Source: Neostapfia colusana (taxonomy: Eukaryota > Streptophyta > Magnoliopsida > Poales > Poaceae). Taken from it: a stretch of 64,000 bases of DNA. This document shows positions 53,907 through 64,000 of this stretch, piece by piece (position 1 is the first letter of the stretch; the number at the start of each line of letters is the position of its first letter). The stretch is from NCBI GenBank assembly GCA_030760725.1, contig JASWHV010000001.1:28207928-28271927 (forward strand), in the 5' to 3' direction. The position numbers were made by a program, and so were the translations under genes. The notes beneath the pieces are model-generated. The model searched no databases. It was not told the DNA's origin and worked only from the letters and a program-made list of their open reading frames with translations.

Positions 53907-56900
53907 ATGGTTCGTACTAGGACCACGCACGAGGTTGGTGGCTCTAGCCAACAGGGAGGTGATGACTCCCAGCCACCGGCCTACGACAGCACCCCGCAGC
54001 AGCAGCCACCACCGCCGCCTCCGCTTACTCTAGCGGATGTGATAGCGGCATTGGTGGGAGGTCGTGAGGAGCAGACCGACCTGCTCCGCACGATCGTGCA
54101 GAATACGTCTCAGGCGGGGGGACGTCAAGACAGAGGGCCTCGTGAGCCCCGGGAAGTGTCGTACTCGGATTTCATGAGTACGCACCCTCCAGTGTTCACC
54201 GAAGCCGAAGAACCACTGGAGGCGGACAACTGGCTGCGGACTATCGAGTCCAAGTTCAGGCTGCTCCAATGTACGGAGCGGCAGAAGACCCTGTTCGCAG
54301 CACAGCAGCTCCACGGTGCCGCTGGTGCGTGGTGGGCGAATTATGTCGCCTCACGTCTGGCTGGCCATGCCGTGGAATGGCAAGAGTTCCGGGAGGCGTT
54401 CCGCGCCTATCACATTCCTCCCGGAATCATGAAGAGGAAGTTCCAAGAATTCTTGGAGCTGAAGCAGGGCGAGAGGAGTGCCCACGACTACTCCCGTGCC
54501 TTCAACCATCTGGCGCAGTATGCGTCAGACTATATCTCCACGGAGGAGAAGAAGAGGGAGCATTTCTATCGGGGGTTACACCCCGAAATGAAGACGCACC
54601 TCGTTCAGTGGAATCGCGGCACATTCAACGACTTAGTCAATGCCGCGATCATGCAAGAGGATGCTCAGCGGGAGTTGGCAGCTGAGCAGAGGAAGTGCAG
54701 CGCTCCACCTAGCAGCGGTGGTGGCGCGCCTCAGAAGTACCGTATGGTGTATCGGACACCATCCGGGCAGCAGTGGCGTCCACCAGCGCGACCTCAACAG
54801 TTCGGGGGACGTTCGTTCCAAGCACCCCCGTTCCGTCCGCCGATGCCACCACCAAGAGAGCAGCAGCAGCAGCAGACGGTACCCCGGGCGTTTCCACCAC
54901 CACAACGCGCCCCGGGATTCCGTCCACCGATCAGCGGGGGACCGCCCCGTTTCACCTGCTTCACGTGTGGCCAGGCGGGCCACTTCGCGAAGGACTGTCC
55001 CCAGGGGCAGCAGAGCAGCGGGCAAGCCCAGCTCCAGGGCGGTGCTCGAGGCCGACCTCCGGTGAAGAAGGTTGGTCAGCGGACTCGAGGCGTCCGCAAC
55101 CTCGACAATGAGGACGCCCCAGAAGGAGACAACGTGCTGGCGGGTACGTTCACTCTCAACCATCAAGCCATCATCATACTTTTCGATTCTGGTGCAACCC
55201 ACAACTTTATAAGTGCATCATATGTGGCCAAGCATCAGCTGGAAGCCTTTCCAACTGAGTGTTCTTATATGATCTGCTCACCGGGAGGAAAGATTTCAGC
55301 AACGATGATGGTTCCAAAAGCACCACTATGCTTAGGTGGGAAGATATATCCCACCACTATGATTATCCTAGGGGGACAGAAGATTGATGCAATCTTGGGA
55401 ATGTCATGGCTAAGCTACCATGGCGCTGTCCTGGAAACACTATCACGGACGGTTCACCTCAACTCCCCATTACACCGTCCGCAGTCCCTCCTATTAGATA
55501 ATCCAGTCAGAGAGGTTTCAGCGATCAATAGTGCTGAGGCTCTCAAGTTAGAAGACATCCCTGTAGTCCGGGAGTATCCCGACGTGTTCCCGGATGACCT
55601 TCCGAGCATGCCACCTGAGCGGGATGTCGAGTTCAAGATCGAGCTCGCACCCGGGACTACGCCCATATCACGGAGACCATACAAGATGGCTCCAAATGAG
55701 CTGGCGGAACTGAAAGAACAGCTCAATGATCTGTTGAGCAAGGGTTTCATTAGGCCGAGTTCCTCACCTTGGGGATGCTCGGCGCTGTTCGTGAAGAAGA
55801 AAGATGAAACCTTGAGGCTGTGTGTGGATTACCGGCCGCTCAACGCCGTCACCATCAAGAATAAGTACCCACTGCCCCGCATCGACATATTGTTTGATCA
55901 ACTTGTGGGTGCAAGTGTGTTCTCAAAGATGGACCTTCGCTCTGGATATCACCAGATCAAGATCCGGGCGGAGGATATCCCGAAGACGGCCTTCTCAACG
56001 AGATATGGATTATATGAATATCTCGTCATGTCCTTTGGTCTCATAAATGCTCCAGCCCATTTCATGTATCTCATGAACTCGGTGTTCATGCCGGAGCTGG
56101 ACAAGTTCGTGGTAGTGTTCATCGATGATATCTTGGTTTATTCCAAGACAGAAGCCGAACATGCCGAACACTTGCGGGTCGTTCTTCAACGATTGCGAGA
56201 CCACAAGCTTTACGCCAAGTTCAGTAAATGCGAGTTTTGGATCAGCCAAGTGCCATTCTTGGGACATATCATCTCAGCAGAAGGCATTGCGGTTGACCCA
56301 AGCAAAATAGAGCAAGTGCTGAAATGGAAAGCTCCCACTTCAGTTCATGAAGTCAGAAGCTTCCTCGGGTTAGCGGGATACTATAGGAGATTCATTCCAA
56401 GCTTCTCCAAGCTCGCTAAGCCGATGACAGAATTGCTGAAGAAAGGGACGAAGTACGTTTGGAACACGGCGTGTGAAGCAGCGTTCCAAGCATTGGTGAA
56501 GCATCTCACCACAGCCCCGGTCTTAGCTCAGCCGGATACAACAAAGCCCTTCGACGTGTATTGTGACGCGTCCGGTATTGGGCTTGGCTGCGTGTTGATG
56601 CAGGAAGGACGTGTGGTCGCCTATGGCTCACGCCAACTTCGGAACCATGAGCAGCATTATCCTACTCATGATCTTGAGCTTGCTGCAGTGGTGTTGGCGC
56701 TAAAAATGTGGAGGCACTATCACCTGGGGAATCTGGTGCATCTCTACACCGACCACAAGAGCTTGAAATACATTTTCACCCAGAAGGAGCTGAATATGAG
56801 GCAAAGGAGGTGGTTAGAATTGATCAAGGACTATGAAATTGAGATTCACTACCACCCCGGCAAGGCGAATGTGGTTGCCGACGCGGTGAGTCGGAAATCG

Positions 56901-57592
56901 CATGTCCATCACCTCACCATTACACCGGTGGAGGAGGAAGAGCCAAGTTTATACTTGGTTCCTTATGGATCGCTGTACAATCTTGCCCTCATCCCTACTA
57001 TTAGGGAGGACATCATTGCAGCTCAGAAAACGGATAAAGGTATGGCACATCTCCGGAGACGGATAGACAATGGAGAAATTAAATGTTTCCGGAAAGATGA
57101 TGAGGGGACGCTGTGGTTCAATGACCGCATAGTAGTACCCCGAGATATGGAGTTGAGGAAAAAGATCCTCGATGAAGCTCACTTGTCTAAATACTCCATT
57201 CATCCGGGCAGAAACAAGATGTACCAAGATTTGAAAAAGAAATTTTGGTGGACACGGATGAAGCGGGAAGTAGCGAAGTACGTATCTGAGTGTGATACGT
57301 GCCGACGAGTGAAGGCTGATCACATGAAGAAATCAGTGCTGTTGCAACCCCTGAAGATCCTGGCATGGAAATGGGAAGATGTGAGCATGGATTTCATTGT
57401 GGGATTACCCCTAACATCCAACAAGCATGATTACATATGGGTAATCGTTGATCGGTTAACCAAGACGGCTCACTTCATTCCGGTGAATACACGTTACAAT
57501 GCAGGCAAATATGCGGAGCTATACATAGCGAAGATTCTATGCCTATACGGGGTACCCAAGACCATTGTCTCAGATCGAGGTGCATTATTTGT
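53907..57592 (+). CDS. gag-pol: Gag-pol polyprotein of element A (gag, PR, RT, RNase H, integrase N-half)
   Basis: One frame of about 1240 residues. I start at the ATG of 53907 (MVRTRTTHEVGG), directly after ttgcag, rather than the ATG eight codons upstream. Numbering from 53883: proline/glutamine-rich start (to 50), capsid core about 115-245, CCHC knuckle CFTCGQAGHFAKDC at 359-372, protease LFDSGATHNF with D435, RT about 605-780 with catalytic FIDD at 746-749, RNase H with acidic residues D895, E932, D957 and D1000, integrase finger H1100, H1107, C1137, C1140 and catalytic D1170 and D1231. Gag and pol are fused in one frame, as in chromoviruses. The frame is lost at about 57592 by one missing base within GALFVS(R), so the glutamate of the triad lies in the next open segment. 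Otherwise intact; the master copy would be functional. Confidence 0.9.
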
Positions 57593-58437
57593 CTCGCTTT
57601 TGGGAGCAGCTACACGCTGCATTGGGTACTAAGTTGATCAGGAGCTCCGCTTATCACCCTCAGACAGATGGGCAAACAGAGAGGGTGAATCAAGGCCTGG
57701 AAGACATGTTGAGAGCATGTGCCATCTACCATGGTAGGAACTGGGATGATTATCTACCATTGGCGGAATTCTCGTACAACAACGGCTATCAGGCGAGTAT
57801 CAAAATGGCACCATACGAAGCTCTCTACGGTCATAAATGCCGCACCCCATCAAATTGGTGCGAATCCGGTGAAAGGGTCACCTTCGGGGTTGATGTGGTG
57901 AACGACGCCGAAGAGCGCGTTCGGACAATTCAAGCCAATTTGAAGGCCGCTCAATCCCGACAGAAGAGCTACGCTGATAAGAGGCGTAGGCCGTTGCACT
58001 TTGATGTTGGGGAACATGTGTACCTCCGCGTGTCTCCAATGAAGGGCGTGCACCGGTTCGGTGTGAAGGGAAAGCTCGCTCCCCGTTTCATTGGACCCTA
58101 TGCTATCACCGAGAAGTGTGGACCAGCAGCATATAGATTGGAGCTACCGGCATCTCTTGCTGGTGTCCATGATGTCTTCCATGTTTCGCAACTGCGAAAA
58201 TGTTTCAAGCATACAGCTGCTGTTCCTACCGAAGACATCGGCAAGTTGAAACCGGATTTAAAATATGATGAGTATCCGGTGGAAATCCTTGATGAGAAAG
58301 CCCGAACCACGCGTAGCAGAACGTTGTGGTTCTACAAGATCCTCTGGAGTAACCACACCGTGGAAGAAGCGACGTGGGAGAGCGAGGAATTCCTTCGCTC
58401 AAATTACCCGGAGTTCATGGCTTCTCAACACGGGTAA
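57593..58437 (+). pseudogene. pol: Integrase C-half and chromodomain of element A, separated by a 1-base frameshift
   Basis: Continues the polyprotein in the next frame: SRFWEQLHAALGTKLIRSSA, then TDGQTERVNQ with the catalytic glutamate 35 residues after the second aspartate, KMAPYEALYGHKCRTPSNWC, MKGVHRFGVKGKLAPRFIGP, YRLELPASLAGVHDVFHVSQ and a chromodomain-like end (YPVEILDEKARTTRSRTLWF, WSNHTVEEATWESEEFLRSN) to the TAA at 58435. Apart from the single missing base there is no stop. A start codon at 57565 exists in this frame but is unlikely to be used. Confidence 0.9.
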
Positions 58438-58490
58438 GTCCGTACTACATCGCTATCTCTTCTTTTGTAATCTCGGGACGAGATTCTTTT

Positions 58491-58503
58491 AAGTGGGGAG
58501 GAA
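58491..58503 (+). other. Polypurine tract of element A
   Basis: aagtggggaggaa immediately before the 3' LTR start TGTAAGG. Confidence 0.9.
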
Positions 58504-59858
58504 TGTAAGGGCCTCAGTTTTGGCACACATTTGAAATGTTCATCACCACACCACACACCTCATTTGAGGAAAGATGATGAACACAAATGAAGAGCATGTA
58601 ACCACCATCAACATGCTCATTAGAGAACAAACTCACATATTGCAAAAGTGGTATTTCCCACATGTGATATAGGTGGGCTGGACTTATGAAAACTCCTACA
58701 CATTGCTAAGGATGTCCATGCCAAGTTTCACCCAAATTAAAAACCTTTTTGAGGTCATTTTGGGTATAGATAGAAAGAGGGCAGTTTGAAACCACATTCA
58801 AATTCAAACTGTTTTTGTCCCATGAATTTAAAAGTGGGAGGCATATTCTTATTCAGCACATTTTTGTGAGCTCACACACCAATTTTCACTCCATTTGGAG
58901 TTGATCTTGACATGAGCTAAGTGGGACGAATTCAAACTTTATTTGAATTCAAAAACTGAACTTGTGCTGAAATTCACTCAAACCGAACCCAATTTGAATT
59001 CTATTCAATTCAAATGGCTCAGGGGTGAATAATTTAAATCACCAGGGGTATTATGGGGCTCACTGTTTACAACAGTGATTAGGAGTAAATTTCAGAGGTT
59101 AAAACCCCGGGTGGGACCCACATGTCATAGAGGGAAGAAGGAGAAACTTGCACCCAAAGTCAGAGTCTCGGTGGGAAATTCCACCGAGCAGCTGTCGACT
59201 GTGCCACCGAGCAGCTACCGGCGCCACCAGCTGCTTCCCTCTCCGCGCGCTGGCGCCCAGGGCGGCTGGCTCGCGCCCCCGCGCGACCGGCACCGCCTCA
59301 GCCGAACAGGAGTCGGCCGGCTTTATATTCTCGTGGGCAAACCCGAGCAGCGGCATTATTTCTCGCCACAGCTCTCTGCTCAATCGGGAAAACCAGCGAA
59401 ACCATCTCCTCATTCGTCCCTGAGCTGCTAGACAGCCACCTGAGCTAGCACTCCACCTCTCCAACGCCAGAAACCTCGAGCTCCGACCTCCTTTGCCCAA
59501 AGACGATTGCCACCGCGGCGATCTAGCCTCAGCCGAGAGTCAGGCGCCCGTGGGCAGCGTTCCACAGGCGTTTTCACGGTCCAGCGAGAGAGGCAACAGG
59601 AGCGCGCAACCACCGTGCTGCTCTCCTCCAAGTTTGGAAGCCAACCGTGAAGAATACGCAGAGAATTTCCAGTTTTTGCTCCGGCGACCGTAAACCAAGC
59701 TTCCGGTACGGTTTCTTTAAATACTCGCTCTATGATCTTCCGGAGGTCATCAAATCTTGCACATAGACGCTGGACTAGCCGGCGATCAAGTTCTTTTCTG
59801 CATCCGTAGCGTGAAACTGTCTAGGAGTGACGAATTTCGAGCTCGATCGAGGGCGGTC

Positions 59859-62337
59859 ATGGCGGACGCGATCGGTCACATGGGGCCGACCGACTTGCCG
59901 CCATCCCTGAACCCTTTTGACACCTTGTCGAGCTTCCTAGAGGTACACTGATGCTATAGGGCCGTTTGTTCGAGGTGTTGGCGGGTTTAGAAACCACGGT
60001 CGACGGTGTCGAACCTCAACCGAGGCCGCGGCACGTCGCCGAGCTACTTCCGGTCACCCCCAGCCCGACCTGTCACCCCCGACGTGTTCCTCGACGTCGA
60101 CAAACCCCTGGCGGCGAGTTTCAGACCATGGGAGGTCCGGCAGCAGCGAGCCGGCGAGCCCCGAGTCTGCTCCGGCGAGGTCGGCGGCGCGGGCGCGAGA
60201 GAACGGCAGGAGGAAGACGAAGCCGGCTGGCCCACGTGTCAGCGGCTGGAGAATTTAAATCGGGATCGGGTGTGGCCAGGGATCGGCTGTGCTGGCGCGC
60301 AAATACCCTGTGAGCTCCGGTGTGTCGGACACCTCCGCGCTCGACACGTGTGGTATCCCCGGTGTGCCGGACACCTCCGCGCTCGACACGTGTCCCCGTG
60401 AGCCCCGAGAGTTTAAACTTTTCCCCCAATTTTCAGAGTTCTTCCCAACTTCAAATCCTCATAACTTTGGTTAGAGAGCTCCAAATCGGGTGAACCAAAT
60501 TTGGTTGGATTCAGCTCTCTGAGCACTTTCCAGCAATACCAAATTCAGCTCATGAAAGTGAATAGTTTTCCAGAATTAAATCCCTAAAGTTTAAACTGTT
60601 GGGAATTTTATCTGGAGAACTACTTTATGAAAAATTCTGAAATTTGGCTGAAAGGTTCATTGGAAAATCCCTGAATCCCAGTAAAATTTTCAGACTCATC
60701 CAAGTTCATTAGTTACCCTAATTGGGTGATTAAGGGAACTGCCCAGGGACAATAGAAAAATGTACAGAAACATTTTTCAGATTTTCTCCAATCTTAATTA
60801 GGACATAACTTTCTGTAGAATTCTTCAAATGACATGAAACCAACTCCATTAGAACCATCCTAAGTTCTAGTTTACAGAAAGTAATGGTCGGAGCCATGAA
60901 AAACCCTGGAATTACTTAGAGGCTCAATTATTGACCAAAGAGGCTTTTATTTGTACAAGGTTCAATTGAACTTTGTTTCAAATAAAACTTGGTCACAACT
61001 CTGGTTAGGACCCTACCAATCCACCATAAAAAAATTTCAGAACCAAAGGGGAGGGCTAGCTAGAGTTATTAGCAATTATGTATTTAAGTTCACACATTTG
61101 CATTTAAATTTACATGTAGTATTGTATTCAACGTGTAGCCGTTGAAGAAGAGACCCCGGAAGTGCTGGATTTCCTTCTTCCGGATGAAGAACTAACTACT
61201 GACCAGCAGAAACAAGGCAAGCCCCGGTTTGCATTAACCTTGTTATAAGTTTTTACTTTGTTACATGTGTCATATGAAGTATGTATGTGCATTAGGTATA
61301 GGATGAATGAAACCCCACTTGCATAACCAAAGGTTCCTAAAAGAGTGAGGGTAGTGTCAAGGACCTCGAGTAGACAGGCTATGCTTAATGATCCATAGGA
61401 CTTCGGTACAAGTCGAGTAGTTGGAATCTACTCGCGAGATAGGCTTGGGACACACGGGTTCGGTTGAGTGATGTGAGATCACTTTAGTAATGAAAATGAG
61501 ACTAGGCAGGGGCTAGGGCGTAGCAAGAGGAAGTCTTGTGTGCGCAGCCCTGCCCATGTCGATTGAGGACCGATCCGTGTGCGGCCCTGCTGAACAAGTA
61601 TTGAACGTACCGAAGGCATATCGGATATATGGGCTCCGATAAACCGATGTAGCCTAAACCTCCGGGCGTCGAGGCATAACGCACCGATTTATAGGTGTAG
61701 GCTGAGGGCGGCAAGGTGGAAATCTGCCAACGGGCATAGAGAGATGCTCCGTGTGGGGAACCTCCTGCTCGTTTCGGTGCGACCGGTTCGACGTTTGGGC
61801 TGTTGGGTGAAAGGTTGTCCCGTACGACATCGAGTGAGCGTGCTGTGCAGCTCCACGGGTGGGCGTACGAGACGTGCTCTTTGGGTTTCCCTGCAGGTGT
61901 ATATCGAATCGATTCACCGTCCCTCACGGTGACGAGTACCGCTTGTTCACTGCGTCGTAACGTAGATAATTTATGGAATGTTGTGATTCAATATTGCTGT
62001 CATGAGATAATTGTATTGCTACATGTGTGCCACCAAATATTGCTCACTAAATTTCAGCTTTATGGACCGTTAACTTGTTGCTAAAAGCTGAACTAAGGAT
62101 GAACTTGTAGGCGTGTCCATTTGCTGCAACATTGCTATCCTATGTCATGGTACACCTCATGTAGAGTTTCATGCTTAGGTGAGTCGGTTAAGCCTTGCTG
62201 AGCCTTCATGCTCACGGTTGCTGCTTAAGTGTTTTTCAGGTGAGGAGCCACCCACGGACTCGGAGTACGAGTCCACCGGCGAGGGTTACCCTCCGTCGGG
62301 GACCACGGCTGAGTGGGAGCCGTACACGCCGCTCTGA
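59859..62337 (+). CDS. Candidate spliced acidic small protein encoded within the A 3' LTR
   Basis: Same three exons as in the 5' LTR: 59859-59942 (84 bases), 61120-61216 (97 bases) and 62240-62337 (98 bases), with TATA-like box at 59716-59723. All differences from the 5' copy that fall in the exons are base substitutions that leave the frame open (for example GGTACG-type changes near the start, CAA to AAA before the donor, ACT to CCT in exon 3); the only indel between the LTRs that I noticed is in a run of a outside the exons. This LTR could make the product without any internal region. Confidence 0.45.
60318..60395 (+). repeat. Two 42-base tandem units with G-box cores in the A 3' LTR
   Basis: Counterpart of 49781-49858; units start at 60318 and 60360 and each carries a cacgtg core. 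Confidence 0.75.
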
Positions 62338-62599
62338 GCTGAGGAGTGCAGCTAGTGTGGGTTGCCCTAGGGCTGGGCAACCACTTTTGCTAGATAGGCG
62401 GGCGTGAGTTGTATAGTGTAGACTTCCGCTGTGTAATAAAAGACCCTAGTTTGTAACTGAGAAGTGTACTATTTTGTACATTCAGTTTGTTTTCCCATGT
62501 AATATAATGTGTTCTTATGACGTGTGCTGTTGGGTGTCGCATCGCGCGGCACCACCCTCTGCGATCCTGGATGAGCGGATTCCGGTCCGCCACACAAAC

Positions 62600-64000
62600 A
62601 CGAAGACCTGAGCGTACCACATGGTTCTTCACACATCCATGGGTAGCCCCGCAAATTTTCAGCTCATTCGGTAAAGATTTCCTATTTGTTGGAATTTAAA
62701 CGGGAGACAATTTGAATTTGAACTTCAGTTTCAAATTCCAATTTCACTGAAATTCTTTGAGAGCACCATTGTGTTCCTCATATTCCTATTGGCTTGTTCT
62801 TCAAGTTTGATCAAATTTGGAGTTCATTTGCTAGCCCAAACAAAAATGGGAAGAAAAAGAAGAGGGAAAGGGGGCCCACTGGTCAGAAGACTTAGACCTG
62901 AAGTCAATTCGTGCGAGTCACTCGGCAGCCGACATTCATCGCGCGCCACCTCCTGCTCCAGCGCCCGAGTGAGGGGGACACCGCACTTCTGTGCTGCACC
63001 TGGAAGTACCGGTTGCTGCGATCACTACGCACTCAGGCCACGTGAACTCGTCCCCTCGCTCCCATCTTCTTCGCTCGCCGAAGCAAGCAACCTCCGGTCG
63101 ACCTCTCTGATCACCGGCGCCCGAGTGGCACAGGCACTTTCGTGCCCGATGAGCTACACGAAAAAGGTCCGCCCCGTGGTGCTGATCACAAATGTGTCGA
63201 CCTAGCTCCCTCTTTCGCATGATCGGCAGAGAATTTGGTCGATTAGTGCGTCGGTGTGTTTAGAACCGAGCCACACGAAATTCGAAAATCCGTAGCGATC
63301 AAGCCACCATCCAATGGACCGAGCTATAGACATGATATAGACTCACCCACGTTTCTCTAGGATCAAGAACCATCGATTTTCATTGAGTCTTGGTGATGTT
63401 CTTCGAGATTTTTGCATCGGTGCCGATTTTCACCCTAGGTCGCCGATGAGCTCATAGTTGCAGCCTCGGTTGAGCTAATTTGAGCTCATGCCGGTGATTA
63501 GGATGTCACCAGGGTGCTCTAGGGAGAAAGGCCAAAGTGTTTGAGCCCTCCTAGCACGAGTGCAACGCTGCCGGACTCCAACCGCCACTGCCGCCCGTCG
63601 CCGATAGGTTTCCGGTGACCGGGGTCCCCGGCCGACCACGGGGATGAGTTGCCCGTGGCCCAAAAGGGGGAGGCGGCAAGTTTCCGGGCGGGAGAAAGTC
63701 GGAAAGTCGGGTTCCGAGGAGCTCGCCGGAGAACACCGCCGCAGCGGGCCGTTGGCGCGAGGAGGAAGAAGGCACTGTATTGTGGGGCCTGCATACAGAG
63801 TTTAAACTTTTCTGGGATTTTCCAGTTTAGTTCAAATTTCAAATGCACACCACTTTTGCTAGGAAGCTCCAAATTTAGTGAACTAAATTTTGCTGAACTC
63901 ATATTTTGAGTACTTTCCAGCAACACAAATTTCAGCTCATGAAACTTTATGGTTTTCCAGAATTAATTCCCTAAAGTTTAAACTGTTAGGAATTTTATCT
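62600..64000 (+). mobile_element. 3' LTR of element B, second piece, running off the window
   Basis: Collinear with 39910-41315 of the B 5' LTR. Divergence from the 5' copy is visibly higher than between the two A LTRs, including short indels near 62715 and 62755, fitting B being older than the element nested in it. No gene in this stretch; open frames at 62771 (+) and 63519-63926 (-) are shared with the 5' LTR but not otherwise supported. Confidence 0.95.

Larger units (their letters stand above)
58504..62594 (+). mobile_element. 3' LTR of element A
   Basis: Near-identical to 47967-52058. Followed by the target duplication caaac (62595-62599) and then by the B LTR, continuing acgaagacctgagcg as in 39911. 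Confidence 0.95.

Noticed and set aside
57565..57592. ATG at 57565 as start of a separate integrase protein
   Set aside because: The upstream codons duplicate bases already coding in the main frame; comparison with B shows a one-base deletion, not a designed overlap or programmed frameshift.
1..64000. tRNA, rRNA or cellular protein-coding genes
   Set aside because: None seen; every tRNA-like match is a short primer binding site beside an LTR, and all credible protein similarity is to transposable elements.

Overview
The window looks like plant nuclear DNA, most probably from a grass. I see no cellular gene. Almost every base belongs to transposable elements: several Ty3/gypsy LTR retrotransposon families with very long LTRs (about 3.5-4.1 kb) primed by initiator methionine tRNA (TGGTATCAGAGC-type primer sites), plus the 3' part of a CACTA (En/Spm) DNA transposon. 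Assignment to grasses rests on the style of the LTRs and of the chromovirus (Tekay/Del-like) gag-pol proteins. The species cannot be read from the sequence.

Layout. 1-3414 is the 3' part of a plus-strand LTR (family H). 3415-6176 is a decayed CACTA element ending in CCTGTAGTG. 6378 to about 10090 is a minus-strand LTR (family F). 10168-11072 is a plus-strand LTR fragment (family G, C-like). 11073-18700 is a decayed plus-strand gypsy element (family E) with 5' LTR, an extra leader ORF, gag and pol. Its 3' LTR is in two pieces, 18701-19960 and 36463-37219. That 3' LTR was split by a solo LTR of the same family in the opposite orientation (19961-36462), which was itself split by element C (minus strand, 22139-35130). 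Element D (minus-strand LTR, 37220-39778) is inserted in the remaining E 3' LTR. Element B (plus strand, 39779 to beyond 64000) is inserted in D. Element A (plus strand, 47967-62594) is inserted in B. Insertion order from nesting is E, then the E solo LTR, then C on one side, and D, then B, then A on the other.

Element A is the youngest and most complete: two 4.09 kb LTRs, a perfect 5-bp target duplication (caaac), primer site, polypurine tract and one long gag-pol frame whose only obvious lesion is a one-base deletion inside integrase. B lacks most of gag and has several stops. C has full pol but several stops and frameshifts, and its 5' LTR is truncated by a deletion into the flanking E LTR.

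The most interesting signal is inside the LTRs. In families A, B, D, E and F, on both strands, I find the same pattern: a short open acidic/glutamine-rich segment ending in AAG|GCAAG(T/C), which looks like a GC-type 5' splice site, and about 1 kb further on a polypyrimidine-AG followed by a second, strongly acidic open segment ending in a stop. Reading phase matches across the predicted intron in every family. In element A the pattern extends to a TATA-like box, a first ATG with a third open exon, and an AATAAA signal. Each LTR therefore looks like a self-contained spliced mini-gene for a small acidic protein. This is read by eye and is not supported by RNA data.
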